Below are positions 1-11,580 of a stretch of DNA of 64,000 bases, piece after piece. The number at the start of each line of letters is the position of its first letter. Positions within the stretch are counted from its first letter, which is position 1. Origin of the DNA: Cordylochernes scorpioides. Taxonomy: Eukaryota; Arthropoda; Arachnida; Pseudoscorpiones; Chernetidae. Location: the NCBI GenBank assembly GCA_030710605.1, contig CP092871.1:69026377-69090376 (forward strand), read 5' to 3'. Below the pieces are notes generated by a model. The model was given only the letters and a program-made list of their open reading frames with translations, did not search any database and was not told the origin of the DNA. Made by a program: the position numbers and the translations under genes.

Positions 1-1240
1 TTAAAATTTTTATTTATCACAGTTTTTTGTTTATATTTTAAATCAATTTTGTATCAATATATACCTTTAAAAAAGAATTCTAAAAATATTGAGAATATAG
101 CAAAATTGCAGTTACTTGTGGTTAAATTGAGCCTAGACAAGTCCAAGCCAGAAAAAGGGGAAATTTTATTGTTTTATGCTTGAAATGGTGGCCCACAATA
201 CGTGCCCCATTGTGTCGGCGTGGGCGGAAGCGAGCCTTCCAATTCTATGGGACGCAGACGAAAGTAAAAGGCCTTCTCTCGACTCGTAGAAATAATTTGA
301 ATGGAACGTTGAATATGGTGCTTTCTTTGTGACCTAAAGATAAATTAATTTAAAATGTGAAATATTCATTTATGTTTATAACTACATTTTAATATAATTA
401 ATTTAAAATGTGAAATATTCAGCTATGTTTATAACCTTTTAAATGAATTATTCATTTTAACTAATATATTTTTAAAAATAAGTATTTTCATTTTATAGTT
501 GTTTATTCACTGATATAGACATTTGGTTTATCAAAAGTTATTTTAAAAAATATATTTTAAAAATAATAGACACAATTCGTCCTGGTTTAATAACCCTTTT
601 AAATTAATATATTTTATTTATATTAAAATGATATATCAATATTATCATGCAAGAACGCATATAATTTAAATTCTATTTGAAAATAAATTTGTATCTATTT
701 TTTTATATTTTTGTAGTTGCTGCATTTTCTAATGTCTTTATAAATTGTCGAGAGTAGGATATAATTTGCCAGCCCCCTAAATCGACTAACACAAATTCCA
801 TAAAAAGGCAATTTAGAAGCAGCGCCACTGGCGATATTAAAATGTGTGCAGACCACTTTAAAATCTAATTTAAATAAAAAGCGCAAATCGTTTTAGAAGT
901 GCTGCCAATTTAAGAACATTTGAACATATTATTTTAATTGCGGTACAAAATGTGAAATTAACATAAAATCTTAACTTTCACTTGTTAATTTGATGCCCTA
1001 AATATACATTTTGTTAGATATTAAACTCAATGAGTTTATTAAAAATTTCGTCTGTTATATTCACACACACACACAAATAATATTCAGTATTAATTTTAAG
1101 ATATAAGATATTTTTTTGAAGTAAAATAAATATTTTTAAAATATGAAATTGGCTATTTTTATATTTTGTAAAGGCTTATACATATCGAATTAATATATAT
1201 ATTTTTAAAAATACATCGAACATTCATCTTTTTAAAAAAT
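1..1240. other. AT-rich intergenic DNA, no gene seen
   Basis: No coding region is convincing here. The stretch about 120-300 is clearly richer in G+C than its surroundings and could be unique regulatory or exonic sequence, but both strands hold stops in all useful frames and I see no splice pair. The rest is AT-rich, with a short direct repeat of a TTAATTTAAAATGTGAAATATTCA-like phrase (about 342-372 and 397-422). Confidence 0.5.
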
Positions 1241-1246
1241 TAACGA

Positions 1247-1481
1247 TATATAGGTTTTAACTTTTAATTAAACAATTTAAATTTATATTTAGACATTTTT
1301 CATTTTATATTATTAGACACATCGAATTTTTATTTAAAAGTCGATGTGTCTAAATTAAAATGAAAAATGTCTAAATTAAAATTGAAAATGTCTAAATAAA
1401 AATGAAAGTGTCTAAATTAAAATGAAAAATGTCTAAATATAAATTAAAATTGTCTAATTAAAAGTTAAAAACCTATATAAG
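1247..1481. repeat. Inverted repeat enclosing a ~22-bp minisatellite
   Basis: The phrase ATAGGTTTTAACTTTTAATT at about 1249 reappears in reverse complement at about 1460-1481, and the adjoining 40 bases on each side also pair, giving a long AT-rich hairpin. Between the arms lie about five imperfect copies of a 20-24 bp unit containing AAATGTCTAAATTAAAATGA (about 1345-1450). No TIR-adjacent target duplication is evident. Possibly a MITE that expanded internally. Confidence 0.7.
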
Positions 1482-1809
1482 AGAAACAATAATGTGTATT
1501 TTGAAAAATATCTTCTTTAAAAATAAAGTAACAAAAAATATGTGTACACTTACTTTTATTTAAATATAGCTAGTAAAATGATTTCCAATTCGAAACGCCA
1601 TATTATAATCTTTCTTCATTTGATATTTCTCCAATTACATGTCTTGAATTTGAAATCCTTTACATCCATGACCTATAAATGTGGTCAGATTAGTTTAATT
1701 ACACCTAATCAATGTGACACACAGTTTGATTAACAATTCGTGTCTAAAATTCTTCCGTATGAAATATCCCTCATCTATATATATATCCTTAACATTATTA
1801 ATATTAAGA

Positions 1810-1985
1810 GAAAAAAAAACATCTCCTTGTCGTGTAACTGAAATTTTCTGATAATATCGTAATAAATATCAATTATTTGTTGATTTTTAATTATTCCAGA
1901 ATTGGCCAAATACCTATTCTTGATTAATCAAGAAAAGCTAACCATGTACACGTTGCACGATAAAGAGATGCCTTTTTTTCTTAAT
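1810..1985. repeat. Repeat family A copy, palindromic deletion form
   Basis: The ends are inverted copies of one another: CATCTCCTTGTCGTGTAAC near 1820 and its partner GTTGCACGATAAAGAGATG near 1952-1972. The interior has the family phrase ATTATTCCAGAATTGGCC and a TTGATTAATCAAGAAAAGCT segment. Other copies lie near 21.7, 26.6, 43.5, 47.0 and 52.6 kb. Copies that retain the middle (43.5 and 52.6 kb) carry a hammerhead core; this copy has lost it between CCATGTACACG and the right end. Confidence 0.7.
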
Positions 1986-2390
1986 TTATGTACCTTATCC
2001 CAGTACAATGTTACAATTGTATTATTTTCCACATTTTTAATATTATTAATATCGTATTTTAAAGAATATAAAATAATCTTCAAAACCAAAAATTTCTAAT
2101 CTATTCCAAAAGATTATCTTGGTATCAAAAGATTTTTTAAAAACTCGTTTATTATTATTTTTGTAATTTATGGTATTTAGCTCTCTTTATCTTAAGGAGC
2201 CTTCAGAATATTTCAAAGGAAGTGAGGGAAAAAAAAAGAACTTTATGAGAATGTTTATATACGGGGTGTAATTTATTGCAAGGTAAACATCCTGTGTGGG
2301 CTTGAAAAATAAGCCATCTTTTTATCAAGGTTAACCTTGGATGAAACATTGATATGGATTCTGTGACGTTTCCTATTTATATATATATAA

Positions 2391-3074
2391 ACTAGCGGAT
2401 GTACCCGGCTTCGCCCGGGTTTTACCCGAGTAAAGGTTTGTCTAACGAACATTTGTTAAAACAATTCTCTATAAACTTATTAAAAAAAAAGATATATTTT
2501 GATAATTTGAAACTCGTAAATTTGAATCTCTCGATAAAGTGAACATTTTTCCCGGTCCCTGTGTGCCGTGTCATCCTGAATTTTGTCTTTCCTAATTTTC
2601 TACATTACAAAATCATCGTTTTATCTAGTGAACATTTTTCCCGTCCCTTGAAAAATACTCGATAAGTTGAATAAAATCAATATTAATCGGTTTACTCGGT
2701 AATTGGAAGTTAAAGGAATAGTATCTTCGCCTTGAATTGTATCATTATTCTTGTCTCAAATAAATTGCCGTGTCATCCTGAGATAATCTTACTTTTGATA
2801 AATAATCTTTAAGATAATAAACTTAGTGATAATAAAACTTATAGATAAAAAACTTGTTACCATCGTCGCAATGGTGGCGCTGCTTGCGAGGTAAATCTAC
2901 AAATCTGCAAATAACTCTAAGGATATTCAAGATATTCAAGAAATTATTTTTCAGAAACCTTCCCAGTACTATACTAAATAATTTCCCAAAGTTTCATGGC
3001 GTTCCAATGAGTAGTTTGGTCAGGCATAAAGGACAGACACACACACACATACATTCATTTTTATATATAGAGAT
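2391..3074 (+). mobile_element. ACTAG-type dispersed element
   Basis: It starts ACTAGCGGATGTACCCGG, with a 6-bp stem ACCCGG/CCGGGT formed around a CTTCGC loop, and ends in a (CA)n tract followed by TATATATAGAGATA. Elements with an ACTAG-plus-CCCGG hairpin 5' end and an ATATA-AGTAGATA-like 3' end are widespread in arthropod genomes. The satellite-bearing elements at 24.5 and 59.8 kb share both ends. The order is not settled: Helitron-like or non-LTR-derived are both possible. The internal 85-codon ORF is not credible as a gene. Confidence 0.6.
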
Positions 3075-3329
3075 AAGGGATAGTCAAAATACTTTGTGTT
3101 TTAATATTTAATTAAATTACAAAAAGGTTAACCATAATATATAAACAAAAAATTCTTATGCAAAATTAGAGAAAGAAAAGAAAGTACAGTATTGCCGACT
3201 GCCTAACTATGAAGAAAAATCTAAGAATAATTAAATATTTTACATAAATAAATAAATACAAAGCATGTAACAGAGATTCAAATAATATTTATCTTTCTTT
3301 CTCTCTCCTTTTTGATATCATATAACTAT

Positions 3330-3460
3330 TCTGTACGGCCTAAAATTATTGTAAATGTGTATAGACAAATGTAAAGGTATACATGTTTGTCAGCTCAAAT
3401 GTCCCTAGGGGGACATAGCGCTTTAAATTGAAAAAAAAAAAAAAATAATAATAAGTATTC
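3330..3460 (+). repeat. Probable retroelement 3' end with poly(A)
   Basis: A moderately complex segment ends in GGACATAGCGCTTTAAATTG followed by a run of A and (AAT)n. This is the usual look of a SINE or LINE 3' terminus. No coding part could be recognised upstream. Confidence 0.4.
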
Positions 3461-3558
3461 TCTCTCTTTCTCTCTAAATCCGCAATATTTTTCACATATT
3501 CATTTTTTGGTATATAGAGAGAAAACGGACTAACTATAAATCTTTACCGATATTAATA

Positions 3559-3785
3559 AAAACTCATGGACAAAACTTAAGGAAATTTTACCTTTTAGCA
3601 TGTATATCGGGACTCAGATAATAACTTTGAAAGATATTACAGTGGCCTTTATTGAAGACATAGGAGATAACCAAGAGTGAACAAAAAATCGCCTCTGTTT
3701 CCTTAAAAAAAAAAAAAAAAAAAAAACAGTTGATCCGTGACATCAATATATGAAACTTATTTAAGTTTTGTCTATGAGTGTATAT
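3559..3785. mobile_element. MITE family B (Tc1/mariner-type), copy 1
   Basis: The left end AACTCATGGACAAAACTTAA and right end TTAAGTTTTGTCTATGAGTG are inverted copies. The family consensus is bounded by TA, consistent with Tc1/mariner mobilisation. The interior contains CCTTTATTGAAGACA, shared with copies near 12.8, 25.7, 27.4 and 50.7 kb. A poly(A) run of about 24 interrupts the right half. Non-autonomous, about 220 bp. Confidence 0.75.
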
Positions 3786-4029
3786 TTTAATTTAAAGATA
3801 TTTTTTTCGCAGTTTAGATATTCAAAAATTAAGTCAAAATAATATTATAGATTATATTTCTTACTTATTTCTCTTTTTATACTATAGAATTAGCAAAATG
3901 ACTCAAAAATGGAATAATAAGTTTATTTAAAATTATCAGACTGATTAATAACAAAAGACTTTTAATCGTAGCGTTTCATAATCGCGACCATCTTTAGTTT
4001 CCTATAAGAAACTGCCTAAAACATTATCA

Positions 4030-5110
4030 AACCTGGTCTTTCCTGGAGGTAGTCTCTCATTGGAGTTTCTATTTTCGGTTGAAAGACTATCTGTGATTTG
4101 GTTCTATATGACTGTGTCTCTGATGAGAAACCACCTCCATGAGAATCCGAGTTTAGCCATGTTTTTAGGCTATGGTCTCTCATGGGGTAATCTTATCGGT
4201 AAGTCGTCTAAAGAAGAAGGCCTTCTTCCCCCTCTCTTATCCGCCAGGCCGCTCCACTTGAGTAATTCCAATAAGAGTGAGGCCTGATTGGAGTTTTTGG
4301 GTGACATGGATGTTATGGTTTGGTTCCTCGCACTTGACCCGCTTCCCTTTATAGGCTGGCGGGAGCGCTGGAGCAAGCCGGGGGTTAGTTCCTTCTGCCC
4401 TCGTCGCTCAAGGCCGCCCGAATGACAGCTAAAATATCACTGAATAATGTATCTCCTCAATTTCACGGGATTTTACCACTTTTTCCTCTTCATTTCACTG
4501 CAAAGGTATCTGAACTAGGTCATATTCAAATAACTCGAAAAATGTTGGATTTCTTATATTAAAATCGATGTGTTTATGATTGGGTGAATTGTTTTGCTGC
4601 ATTTTATTGGATAAGAAATATAAAGGGTTGCCCAATTCGATTATGTTATAATTTATTTGCATATAGTGGAGTTGCATAGAAAATCGACAAGATCGTCATG
4701 AAGAAATCCGCATCTCTCGAAGACAATTCCATCAAGGAACAGATGGGCAAGTAAGCTAGAGAAAGGAAAAATCTAAAACAAACAAAATTTGCTAAACATT
4801 GCAGTCAGGTAACCAATTTTTCTTGAGTCAAAAGTCCAAAACAGTTCTCGGCGTCAAATAGGTACAAGCGTAGGTAGTGTCACTCCGAGTGTTGACAGTC
4901 GCGCCCCCTCACGGTGTCGTAGGTATTTGTCCAGTAGCGGGTCATTAACAGCACGACGAGACAATGGACTGGTGACCTGATTTCTATCTGTCACCTTTTG
5001 ATCCTTCTTACCTACTAGACTGTCATCTCTTGATGTGTGGACAACTCTTCCTACATAAACCAACTGTCCTCTGTCACCTCAAGATCCTTCAAGCATACAA
5101 CTACTTGACC
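4030..5110. other. Unassigned segments, locally G+C-rich
   Basis: About 4030-4440 and 4850-5100 are richer in G+C than the flanks and carry short overlapping ORFs on both strands (75, 68 and 69 codons). None has a recognisable domain. They may be fragments of retroelement coding or 5' regions. Nothing supports a functional gene. Confidence 0.3.
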
Positions 5111-5149
5111 GTTTATTAAATTATCTTAATAAAGGTAATAAAAACTACA

Positions 5150-5280
5150 ATTGTTTGTGTAATATAGTATGTTTGTGTAATATAGTATCTATGTTTTGTT
5201 GTTTCTTGACGCAATCATCCCTTGTGGGGATATCGCGTCTGATTTGATAATAAATAAATAATAAAAACTACAATACACAA
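5150..5280 (+). repeat. Non-LTR or SINE 3' tail
   Basis: A segment ending GATATCGCGTCTGATTTGAT followed by (AATA)n looks like a retroelement 3' end. No coding sequence attaches to it. Confidence 0.4.
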
Positions 5281-5320
5281 AACACTCAAATTTAGAGCGA
5301 TGTGATTTTATTCGATTTTA

Positions 5321-5372
5321 TCTGGCTAGCTTTCACAGGCAAAGGAACCCCTCTTCAACAGTTACCTTAAAA
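5321..5372 (-). ncRNA. Degenerate hammerhead-like core, class B
   Basis: Read on the minus strand: CTGTTGA, then AGAGG...CCT, then GAAAGCTA. The class B pattern is CTGAAGA-A-stem-GAAA-G-CUH. Here A6 of the core is T, which should be inactivating. Listed because the same arrangement recurs at 14.7, 37.7, 49.0, 53.2, 56.5 and 59.1 kb. Confidence 0.35.
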
Positions 5373-5610
5373 CAATTTCAGATTCTACAATTGAAGACTG
5401 ATGTTCCTATAAGGAGGATGTTGCTCGATGATAACATTTCTTATTAAAACTGTAAAAGATTTTATCACTTTTATACACACTTCCAGTTTAAAAAAAAAGT
5501 CTTTAATAGAATAATATTATTTCATTATTTAGTGAATTTTAGAAGATCGTTTTGGTACGAAAGCTAAACAAGCAGACTTTTAACCAAACTTGTCACCTTA
5601 AAACAAAATA

Positions 5611-5687
5611 TAAGGTTGTCCTAAAAGTTCGTGAACATATTATGATTTATATTTTGCAAGTGTTTACGAATTTTTAAGACAACTTAT
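5611..5687. mobile_element. MITE family C, 77-bp palindrome
   Basis: It runs from AAGGTTGTCCTAAAAGTTCG to a complementary right end ...AATTTTTAAGACAACTT, bounded by TA. It is almost nothing but two terminal inverted repeats back to back, about the minimum for a mariner-type MITE. Related copies lie at 5801-6190, 30591-30676, 46294-46371 and (half) 46702-46756. Confidence 0.75.
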
Positions 5688-5800
5688 AATTCTGAAACTT
5701 GGCCCACCTGCTGATTGGCCACCCTTGATATAGAACATCAGAGATTAAATCATTCTTCTAAGAATTCTGTTATAATTTTACCAAGGTTACCAACATTACC

Positions 5801-6190
5801 AAGGTTGTCCCAAAATTTCGTAAACATATTATGATTATGATTTATATTTTGCAAGTGTTTCCTTATATTATATCGAAGTTTTTATTAATTTTCGATCATC
5901 TAATAAACGTGAAAATTGGATTCTATTGATTACCGAATTATATGATAATTATTTAATTGTTTTTTTTTTTTAAGAAAAGAAACTGCTTATTCCCGATTGC
6001 TTGTATATAAGTATATGCCAAGCCCTTTCTTTCTTCTTTCTCCCTATTTGATACATTGTAAATAACATTACTGATTATTGTTATTATCACTGTTATTCCT
6101 GTATATACCTTGTTCTACGCGGAGAATCTGTATAAACACTTGCAAAATATAAATCATAATATGTTTACGAACTCTTAGGACAACCTTATA
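5801..6190. mobile_element. MITE family C copy split by a retroelement tail
   Basis: The left end AAGGTTGTCCCAAAATTTCG and right end CGAACTCTTAGGACAACCTT are the two halves of a family C palindrome, but about 270 bp separate them instead of a few. The insert (about 5870-6131) includes a non-LTR 3' region ending GGAGAATCTGTATAAA, also seen inverted near 57.0 and 63.4 kb. The simplest reading is an insertion into the MITE. Confidence 0.6.
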
Positions 6191-6588
6191 TTATTTTTAA
6201 ACATAAAAAAATACAATCTTGTTTAGAAATGGGAAATACAGAACACTAGCCACTTAATAAATATAAGAGAAGATGATACTAAAAACAGAATATCTTGATA
6301 TATTGACAATTACCAAATTATTGTCAAAAGATGGCATTTGCTACAGACGATCCCTGAGGAAGTGGAAGAAGGTCCATGAACTTTACTTCCGGCATCGTCT
6401 GACAAATGAATGGTATTTTTTGTTGGTCGTAAGACAATGGCAGCTCACGTGTGTGCACATTAGGTCCTGCTGTTCTAAGTGCCTGCTGCACATGTGCAGT
6501 TACATTCTTTTCTAATTCGAGTGTAGCATCATCAAAGAATGCTCTAAAAAAAAAGATCAACCCACATCAGAGTCTTTAACCAGTGACC

Positions 6589-7844
6589 TAGTATATCACA
6601 CAAGACACAGGACTCGGAACGAAACACTACAAAGGAATTATAATACATCCAGATGGATTAAGGTCCTACAAGACATGTAAAAACTGTCCTGGTGTGGAAC
6701 TAACACCTACCCACATATTCTCATGCCCATTGCTGGCCGCAGCCTCGCAGAAAATTGACATGGACCAAGAATAACAGCTTTATACACCCAAGATAGAGAA
6801 CATTGCGACTGCTGTGATAGAGATGCATGGAGATATCTGAGGCTCTTCATTGGACACGACAACAACAACAGAAAATTGACATAGACCCAGAGCAGCAGTT
6901 TTACACACCCAAGATAGAGAACATTGCGACTGCTGTGATAGAGATGCATGGATATATCTGAGGCTCTTCATTGGACACGACAACAACAGAAAATTGACAT
7001 AGACCCAGAGCAGCAGTTTTACACACCCAAGATAGAGAACATTGCGACTGCTGTGATAGAGATGCATGGAGATATCTGAGGTTCTTCATTGGACACGACA
7101 ACAACAACAGAAAATTGACATAGACCCAGAGCAGCAGTTTTACACACCCAAGATAGAGAACATTGCGACTGCTGTGATAGAGATGCATGGAGATATCTGA
7201 GGCTCTTCATTGGACACGACAACAACAACAGAAAATTGACATAGACCCAGAGCAGCAGTTTTACACACCCAAGATAGAGAACATTGCGACTGCTGTGATA
7301 GAGATGCATGGATATATCTGAGGCTCTTCATTGGACACGACAACAACAGAAAATTGACATAGACCCAGAGCAGCAGTTTTACACACCCAAGATAGAGAAC
7401 ATTGCGAATGCTGTGATAGAGATGCATGGAGATATCTGAGGCTCTTCATTGGACACGACAACAACAACAGAAAATTGACATAGACCCAGAGCAGCAGTTT
7501 TACACATCCAAGTTAGAAGACATTGCGACTGCTGTGATAGAGATGCATGGAGATATCCGAGGCTCTTCATTGGACACGACAACAATAACAGAAAATTGAC
7601 ATAGACCCAGAGCAGCAGTTTTACACACCCAAGTTAGAAGACATTGCCACTGCTGTGATAGGGATGCATGGAGATATCTGAGGCTCTTCATTGGACACGA
7701 CAACAACAGAAAATTGGCATAGACCCAGAGAAGCAGTTTTACAAACCAAGATAGAAAACATTGCGACTGACTGCTGTGATAGAGATGTATGGAGATACCT
7801 GAGGTTCTTCATTGGACACGACAACAACAACATAGTATATCACA
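6589..7844 (+). mobile_element. 5'-truncated non-LTR element with nine tandem 3' ends
   Basis: The insert 6601-7832 is flanked by the 12-bp direct repeat TAGTATATCACA (6589-6600 and 7833-7844). It opens in frame with the C-terminal end of a non-LTR polyprotein. The CCHC-like motif C-K-N-C, H, C lies at about 6679-6729, then PLLAAASQKID and a stop. The final 35 codons, a short 3' UTR and an (ACA)n tail then repeat nine times in 118- or 121-bp units starting at about 6750, 6871, 6989, 7110, 7231, 7349, 7470, 7591 and 7709. Unit lengths follow a 121/118/121 order, giving a roughly 360-bp higher-order repeat. The long minus-strand ORFs across it are artefacts of periodicity. It is not an active element. 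Confidence 0.85.
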
Positions 7845-8029
7845 GCTGCACCTATTACGAAGACTGCAGTAAACTAAGCTGTAAAGAGAGTACTATGTGA
7901 GACCCTATTGACCCTGAACAATACTATACGAATCTAAATATGATATCATGACGAAATGGGCTTTGGCTGCCTAGAGTCACAAACTGTGACAGGTAGAGTT
8001 TCTTTGTCAGAATTGACAGTTCATCAAAT

Positions 8030-8234
8030 CAGGGGTCGGCAACCTTTGGAGTCGGAAGAGCCAAAAATTACAATTTACACAATTTCCAAGTTTTTAAAAA
8101 GCCAAATTTTTTTTCTTGCCAACAATAAATAGTACTCGCATAAATAATATTTACGTATGGAACTATATAAAGAGCTTCAACTTCACATCCAAAGAGCCGC
8201 CTGTGGCTCGCGAGCCGCAGTTTGCCGACCCCTG
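8030..8234. mobile_element. hAT-type MITE
   Basis: The termini are CAGGGGTCGGCAACC and, inverted, CAGGGGTCGGCAAAC. The subterminal GAGCCGCCTGTGGCTCGCGAGCCGCAG-like palindrome is typical of a widespread hAT non-autonomous family. The 8-bp flanks do not match, so the target duplication has decayed or been lost. Length 205 bp, no ORF. Confidence 0.8.
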
Positions 8235-8444
8235 CTATAGGAGAAGAAAAAACTGATTTGAAGCGCCTAGATGGACCTCTTCATAGCCTAGGTTAATAAC
8301 TTCTCTTTGGCGTAATTCTTCAAGCGAAATTCGAATATAAAAACTTGAAAAACATATTTACATACTCTAATTCTTAATATTTATCTGATTTAGATTCAAT
8401 TATATTCAGTTTTTGTTTAATATAAAATTCGATTATTATTATCA

Positions 8445-8790
8445 TTATCCCTAGAGTACATGTGTGGTACTGGCCATGATAATCATGATAGGTAATAGTA
8501 GCGATGGCTTCTACTGAATGCACCACATGACTACACATTTAGAAAGAAGTTCGACTTTTGCACTTACAAGTATGCCAAAGCCCCTTTTGGGTATTTTCAC
8601 GAACTGGCGGGGTTGGACTTTGCAAGAATCAGAGGTCATTGGAGAAATTTCTATTCAGAAAAAAAAAAAAGTGTCCAATGCGGGATTCGATACCGGGTCA
8701 TGGCTAACAGAAATCGACGATATATACCATTCGTTCACCGACTCAACTCATTTGATCCGAAAAGACGAAAGAGAATGGGTCTTACTGATG
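8445..8790 (-). mobile_element. tRNA-derived SINE, family S, minus strand
   Basis: On the minus strand a tRNA-like head carries a B-box-like GTATCGAATCCCGC, then an A/T run, then the body phrase AGTCCAACCCCGCC, a CACTTGTAAGTG-like segment and a tail with ATGATTATCATGGCC. Copies with the same order lie near 14.5, 21.9 (head only), 27.0, 39.3 and 62.1 kb. Transcription in the family would be by RNA polymerase III. The 91- and 93-codon ORFs across it are incidental. Confidence 0.7.
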
Positions 8791-8817
8791 CCCAAGTAGA
8801 TTGCCTTAGACAATTTG

Positions 8818-8975
8818 ACAATTTAAACAATTATTTGATTCTTCTAATCAATTGTTTTACAAGGTGGAAAAAATATATAATAAAATAATAAATAAATGGT
8901 GGATAAAACGCAGAGAAATATATATAGTTGTGTATATGTACAAATTTCTTCAGCAAGGAAGACTTCCCCATTGCC
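8818..8975. repeat. Dispersed repeat shared with 42935-43090
   Basis: Both copies contain ATTGATTCTTCTAATCAATTG-like sequence, then an AT-rich spacer, then TTCTTCAGCAAGGAAGACTT preceded by TTGTGTATRTGTACAAA. At 43 kb the similarity runs on into a G+C-richer part that reads as a decayed ORF on the minus strand, so this is probably the 3' end of a non-LTR element. Confidence 0.55.
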
Positions 8976-9029
8976 TTAGATACTATGTAAGTTTTGATTT
9001 ATCGCTTTATCTTCAATATTAAACTTCTT

Positions 9030-9440
9030 TTGATCGCGGTAAGAACAGCGGAGAGTTTGTATTGACTGAAAAATAAACATTCATGTTTAAAAGTTATATT
9101 TCTTATATATAGATGGCGCGTTAAATTTGATTATATTTCTTCCAGTCATCTCAGGACGACATCTATTGTCGAAATATGTGATTCTCCATGAGGCAAAAGA
9201 CAACAAACACATCGTGGAATCTCATTTGATCACACAAAAGTGACATACTTACATCTAAGTGATGTAAGTAGATAGCCTTAGATACTGTTAAAACATGATC
9301 GATTAATCTCTTCAATACTAAAGTTCTTCCGTCATATCGCGACAACTCTTTATTGTCAAAATATAGCTCCTGGAAATAGTGCAATACCAGGCCAACCCGT
9401 GGTAAAGGTGAAGCAATCTCCAAGCACTCCGCCATATTCC
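9030..9440. repeat. Repeat family R1 end fragment and tandem-like flank
   Basis: About 9030-9125 matches the terminal part of family R1 (GGTAAGAACAG ... AGATGGCGCG). About 8970-9060 and 9275-9350 resemble each other (CCTTAGATACT ... CTTCAATA), so the segment is a decayed two-copy array. A hammerhead-like word set (CTCAGGA, a CGACA/TGTCG stem, GAAA) lies at 9150-9174 but has the wrong core. The 90-codon minus ORF has no recognisable domain. Confidence 0.4.
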
Positions 9441-11370
9441 AAAAATCAGATTAATATCTTAGGTCCCAATTGGAACCGTATCAGATATTAAGCTGATAAG
9501 ATCAATTGTCAAAATATATGATATTATAGATGAAACTGTCTCTAGATTCCTTAGATTAATAAAGAAATGTTTTGCTTTGATGTTCGAGTTAAAAAAAAAA
9601 ACATGGAATAGAAAATTAAGTCAAGATCAGGTTCAATGGTGAATAAAAAGAAACTAAAAAAGTAATTTCATCTTACTCTAAAATTTACGAGGTCAAATTT
9701 GAGAACTTTTAATAGTTTTCTTTTTTTCTACTACAGAACAATTCAACTAGTTAAGAACAGCCTACAATCAGAAAGATTGAAGAGAAAATAACTAGAATTT
9801 TCTTCAAACTGATGGTAAAAAAAGACGGTAACAAAACTGAGCATTCTCGTTTTCAAATCCACCCAATCATTCAGAAAAAACTAACCTCAGGGTACAAGAT
9901 AACCTTCGTAATAAGAAAAGCTGTTGACAAGTCACTGGGAGACGAGAGTATTGTCTACTGTGTTGCCGGTCGTAGATCCAGGCCAGCAGGACCAAACTTT
10001 CTCTGACCCCGATTTACCATTTTAGCCTGGTCCCCCTGCAAGATTAAGCAGGCGCTCCGACTTCTTTTTTGCTCTCATTACTCACAGACGCTTTTTCTGT
10101 GATGGCTTTCTTTGATTTTGACCATGTTCGCTTTCTTTATTTGATAAAGGGCGGAGACCTTTTTTTATACCGTATAAGGATATTGGTTTTAAAGTCTTCT
10201 GATCCTTTTTAGGATCCGATTTTTTTGCGAAAGAGCAAACAATAATAATACTAGTATTTAGAAACTTATTTTTAAAACGTTTGCCATATATAGAAACAAT
10301 TTTGAGAGATTAAAAAAATGTTTATATTTTGAAAAATATTTGTAAATTACTTTACAAGGTAATTTATAGTGAAAAAAAAAAAGAAAATATTATTATAATA
10401 TATTTTGAAAAATAATTATTTTCATAAAAAAAGAAACCTAATTTTTATAATTTTAAAATAACAATAATTTTATAAACGAATACACAATAACATTTAAATT
10501 GCAAAAAAAAAAAAAAAAACTCTAATAAAACGGAACATTTAAATTGTTCATTCCAACCATAAAAAGAATTTTTTTTCAAGAAAGTATTTTATAATATTTC
10601 ATCTTTTGGTTATATTTGAATAAATCGTCTGCATCTTGAATTTTGGCGCCAATTTCCGGAAAGCAGACGACTATCGAAGAAAACTTGGAGCGGGTCCAAA
10701 CAGAGCGTCCACAATTGCTTTTTCTATTCCAACAGCGCATTTGAATTCCACAAAATTGCAATTTTAACTTTAGAATATTTTAACCCCCAATATACTTTTT
10801 ATATAGTTATAGTTAAATATATTTTTAAATTTCGCATCAAGGGATATTTATAATATTTGTTTTAAATGTGCATAATAAATAAATATAACCGTTTATTTTT
10901 ACCTGTATAGAGTTAATATTTTAAATATTGTATCTGTATTTCATTAGCTTTTCGATCGCTCTCTATATATTCAATAATTGATTATTATATAAAAGAGACT
11001 CTTCCATTTCCTTTCAGAAAGGTGTACTTGCAATGGATTCCCTACCATATAGGCATAAATAGACATGGAACAGCAGATGAATTGGAAAAAGAAGTTTTGA
11101 GTCATCCACATAATAGCCTATAAGAAAAAGTTACGTTTTTGTAAGCATTTGAAATTGAAATCCCTCACTCAACCCTGGTATGAAAATATTAACAGCAATG
11201 ATTATAAAATTCTATATATAAACAATTAGTCAACAGTTTTTCTTTCCAGATTTGAGAAAGTTTTGATATCTCAAGCCTCTCTCAAATTTAAAGATGTCAT
11301 CAAGACAATCTCAACACGCACCAAGTTCTAAAACGATGGTCCCAATTCCAAATATCTACTTCATTAGACA
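9440..11370. other. AT-rich stretch, no gene assigned
   Basis: A G+C-richer island at about 10620-10750 is open on the minus strand for 61 codons, but no domain, start context or splice pair is convincing. A short island near 9960-10130 holds mixed sequence with no clear ORF. The rest is AT-rich with A and T runs. Confidence 0.4.
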
Positions 11371-11374
11371 CTTT

Positions 11375-11580
11375 GATAATTAAAATAATTTTATTGACAT
11401 CATGTCAATACATCCAAAAGTGCACAGTCTGCACTATTTTAAAAAGATAATTATATATACTATGTACAAAGAATATGGCGCCTCTGCCAGCGCTGCAGAG
11501 TTTGGTGGAGAATCATCAGCGGGTCTCCAGCGACACCACGTATTTAGCGATCTACGAATAATACGTAGGTCGCGTTATAT
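11375..11580 (-). mobile_element. Non-LTR 3' end, family L1, copy 1
   Basis: On the minus strand it runs from a G+C-rich part through ATGGAGGCGCCATATTC-like sequence to an AATAAAATTATTTTAATT terminus. The same order is found at 37365-37665 and 43895-44062. The upstream part looks like the decayed end of an ORF. The terminus with AATAAAA is consistent with a retroelement 3' end. Confidence 0.55.

Noticed and set aside
4100..4130. CTGATGAGAAACC as a hammerhead core
   Set aside because: The two boxes abut with no room for stem II.
6707..7833. Series of overlapping minus-strand ORFs of 68-96 codons
   Set aside because: They are the same peptide repeated by the 118/121-bp array and lie antisense to the recognisable LINE C-terminus.
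9150..9174. Hammerhead at 9.15 kb
   Set aside because: Stem and GAAA are present, but the core reads CTCAGGA and the following bases do not give a UH site.
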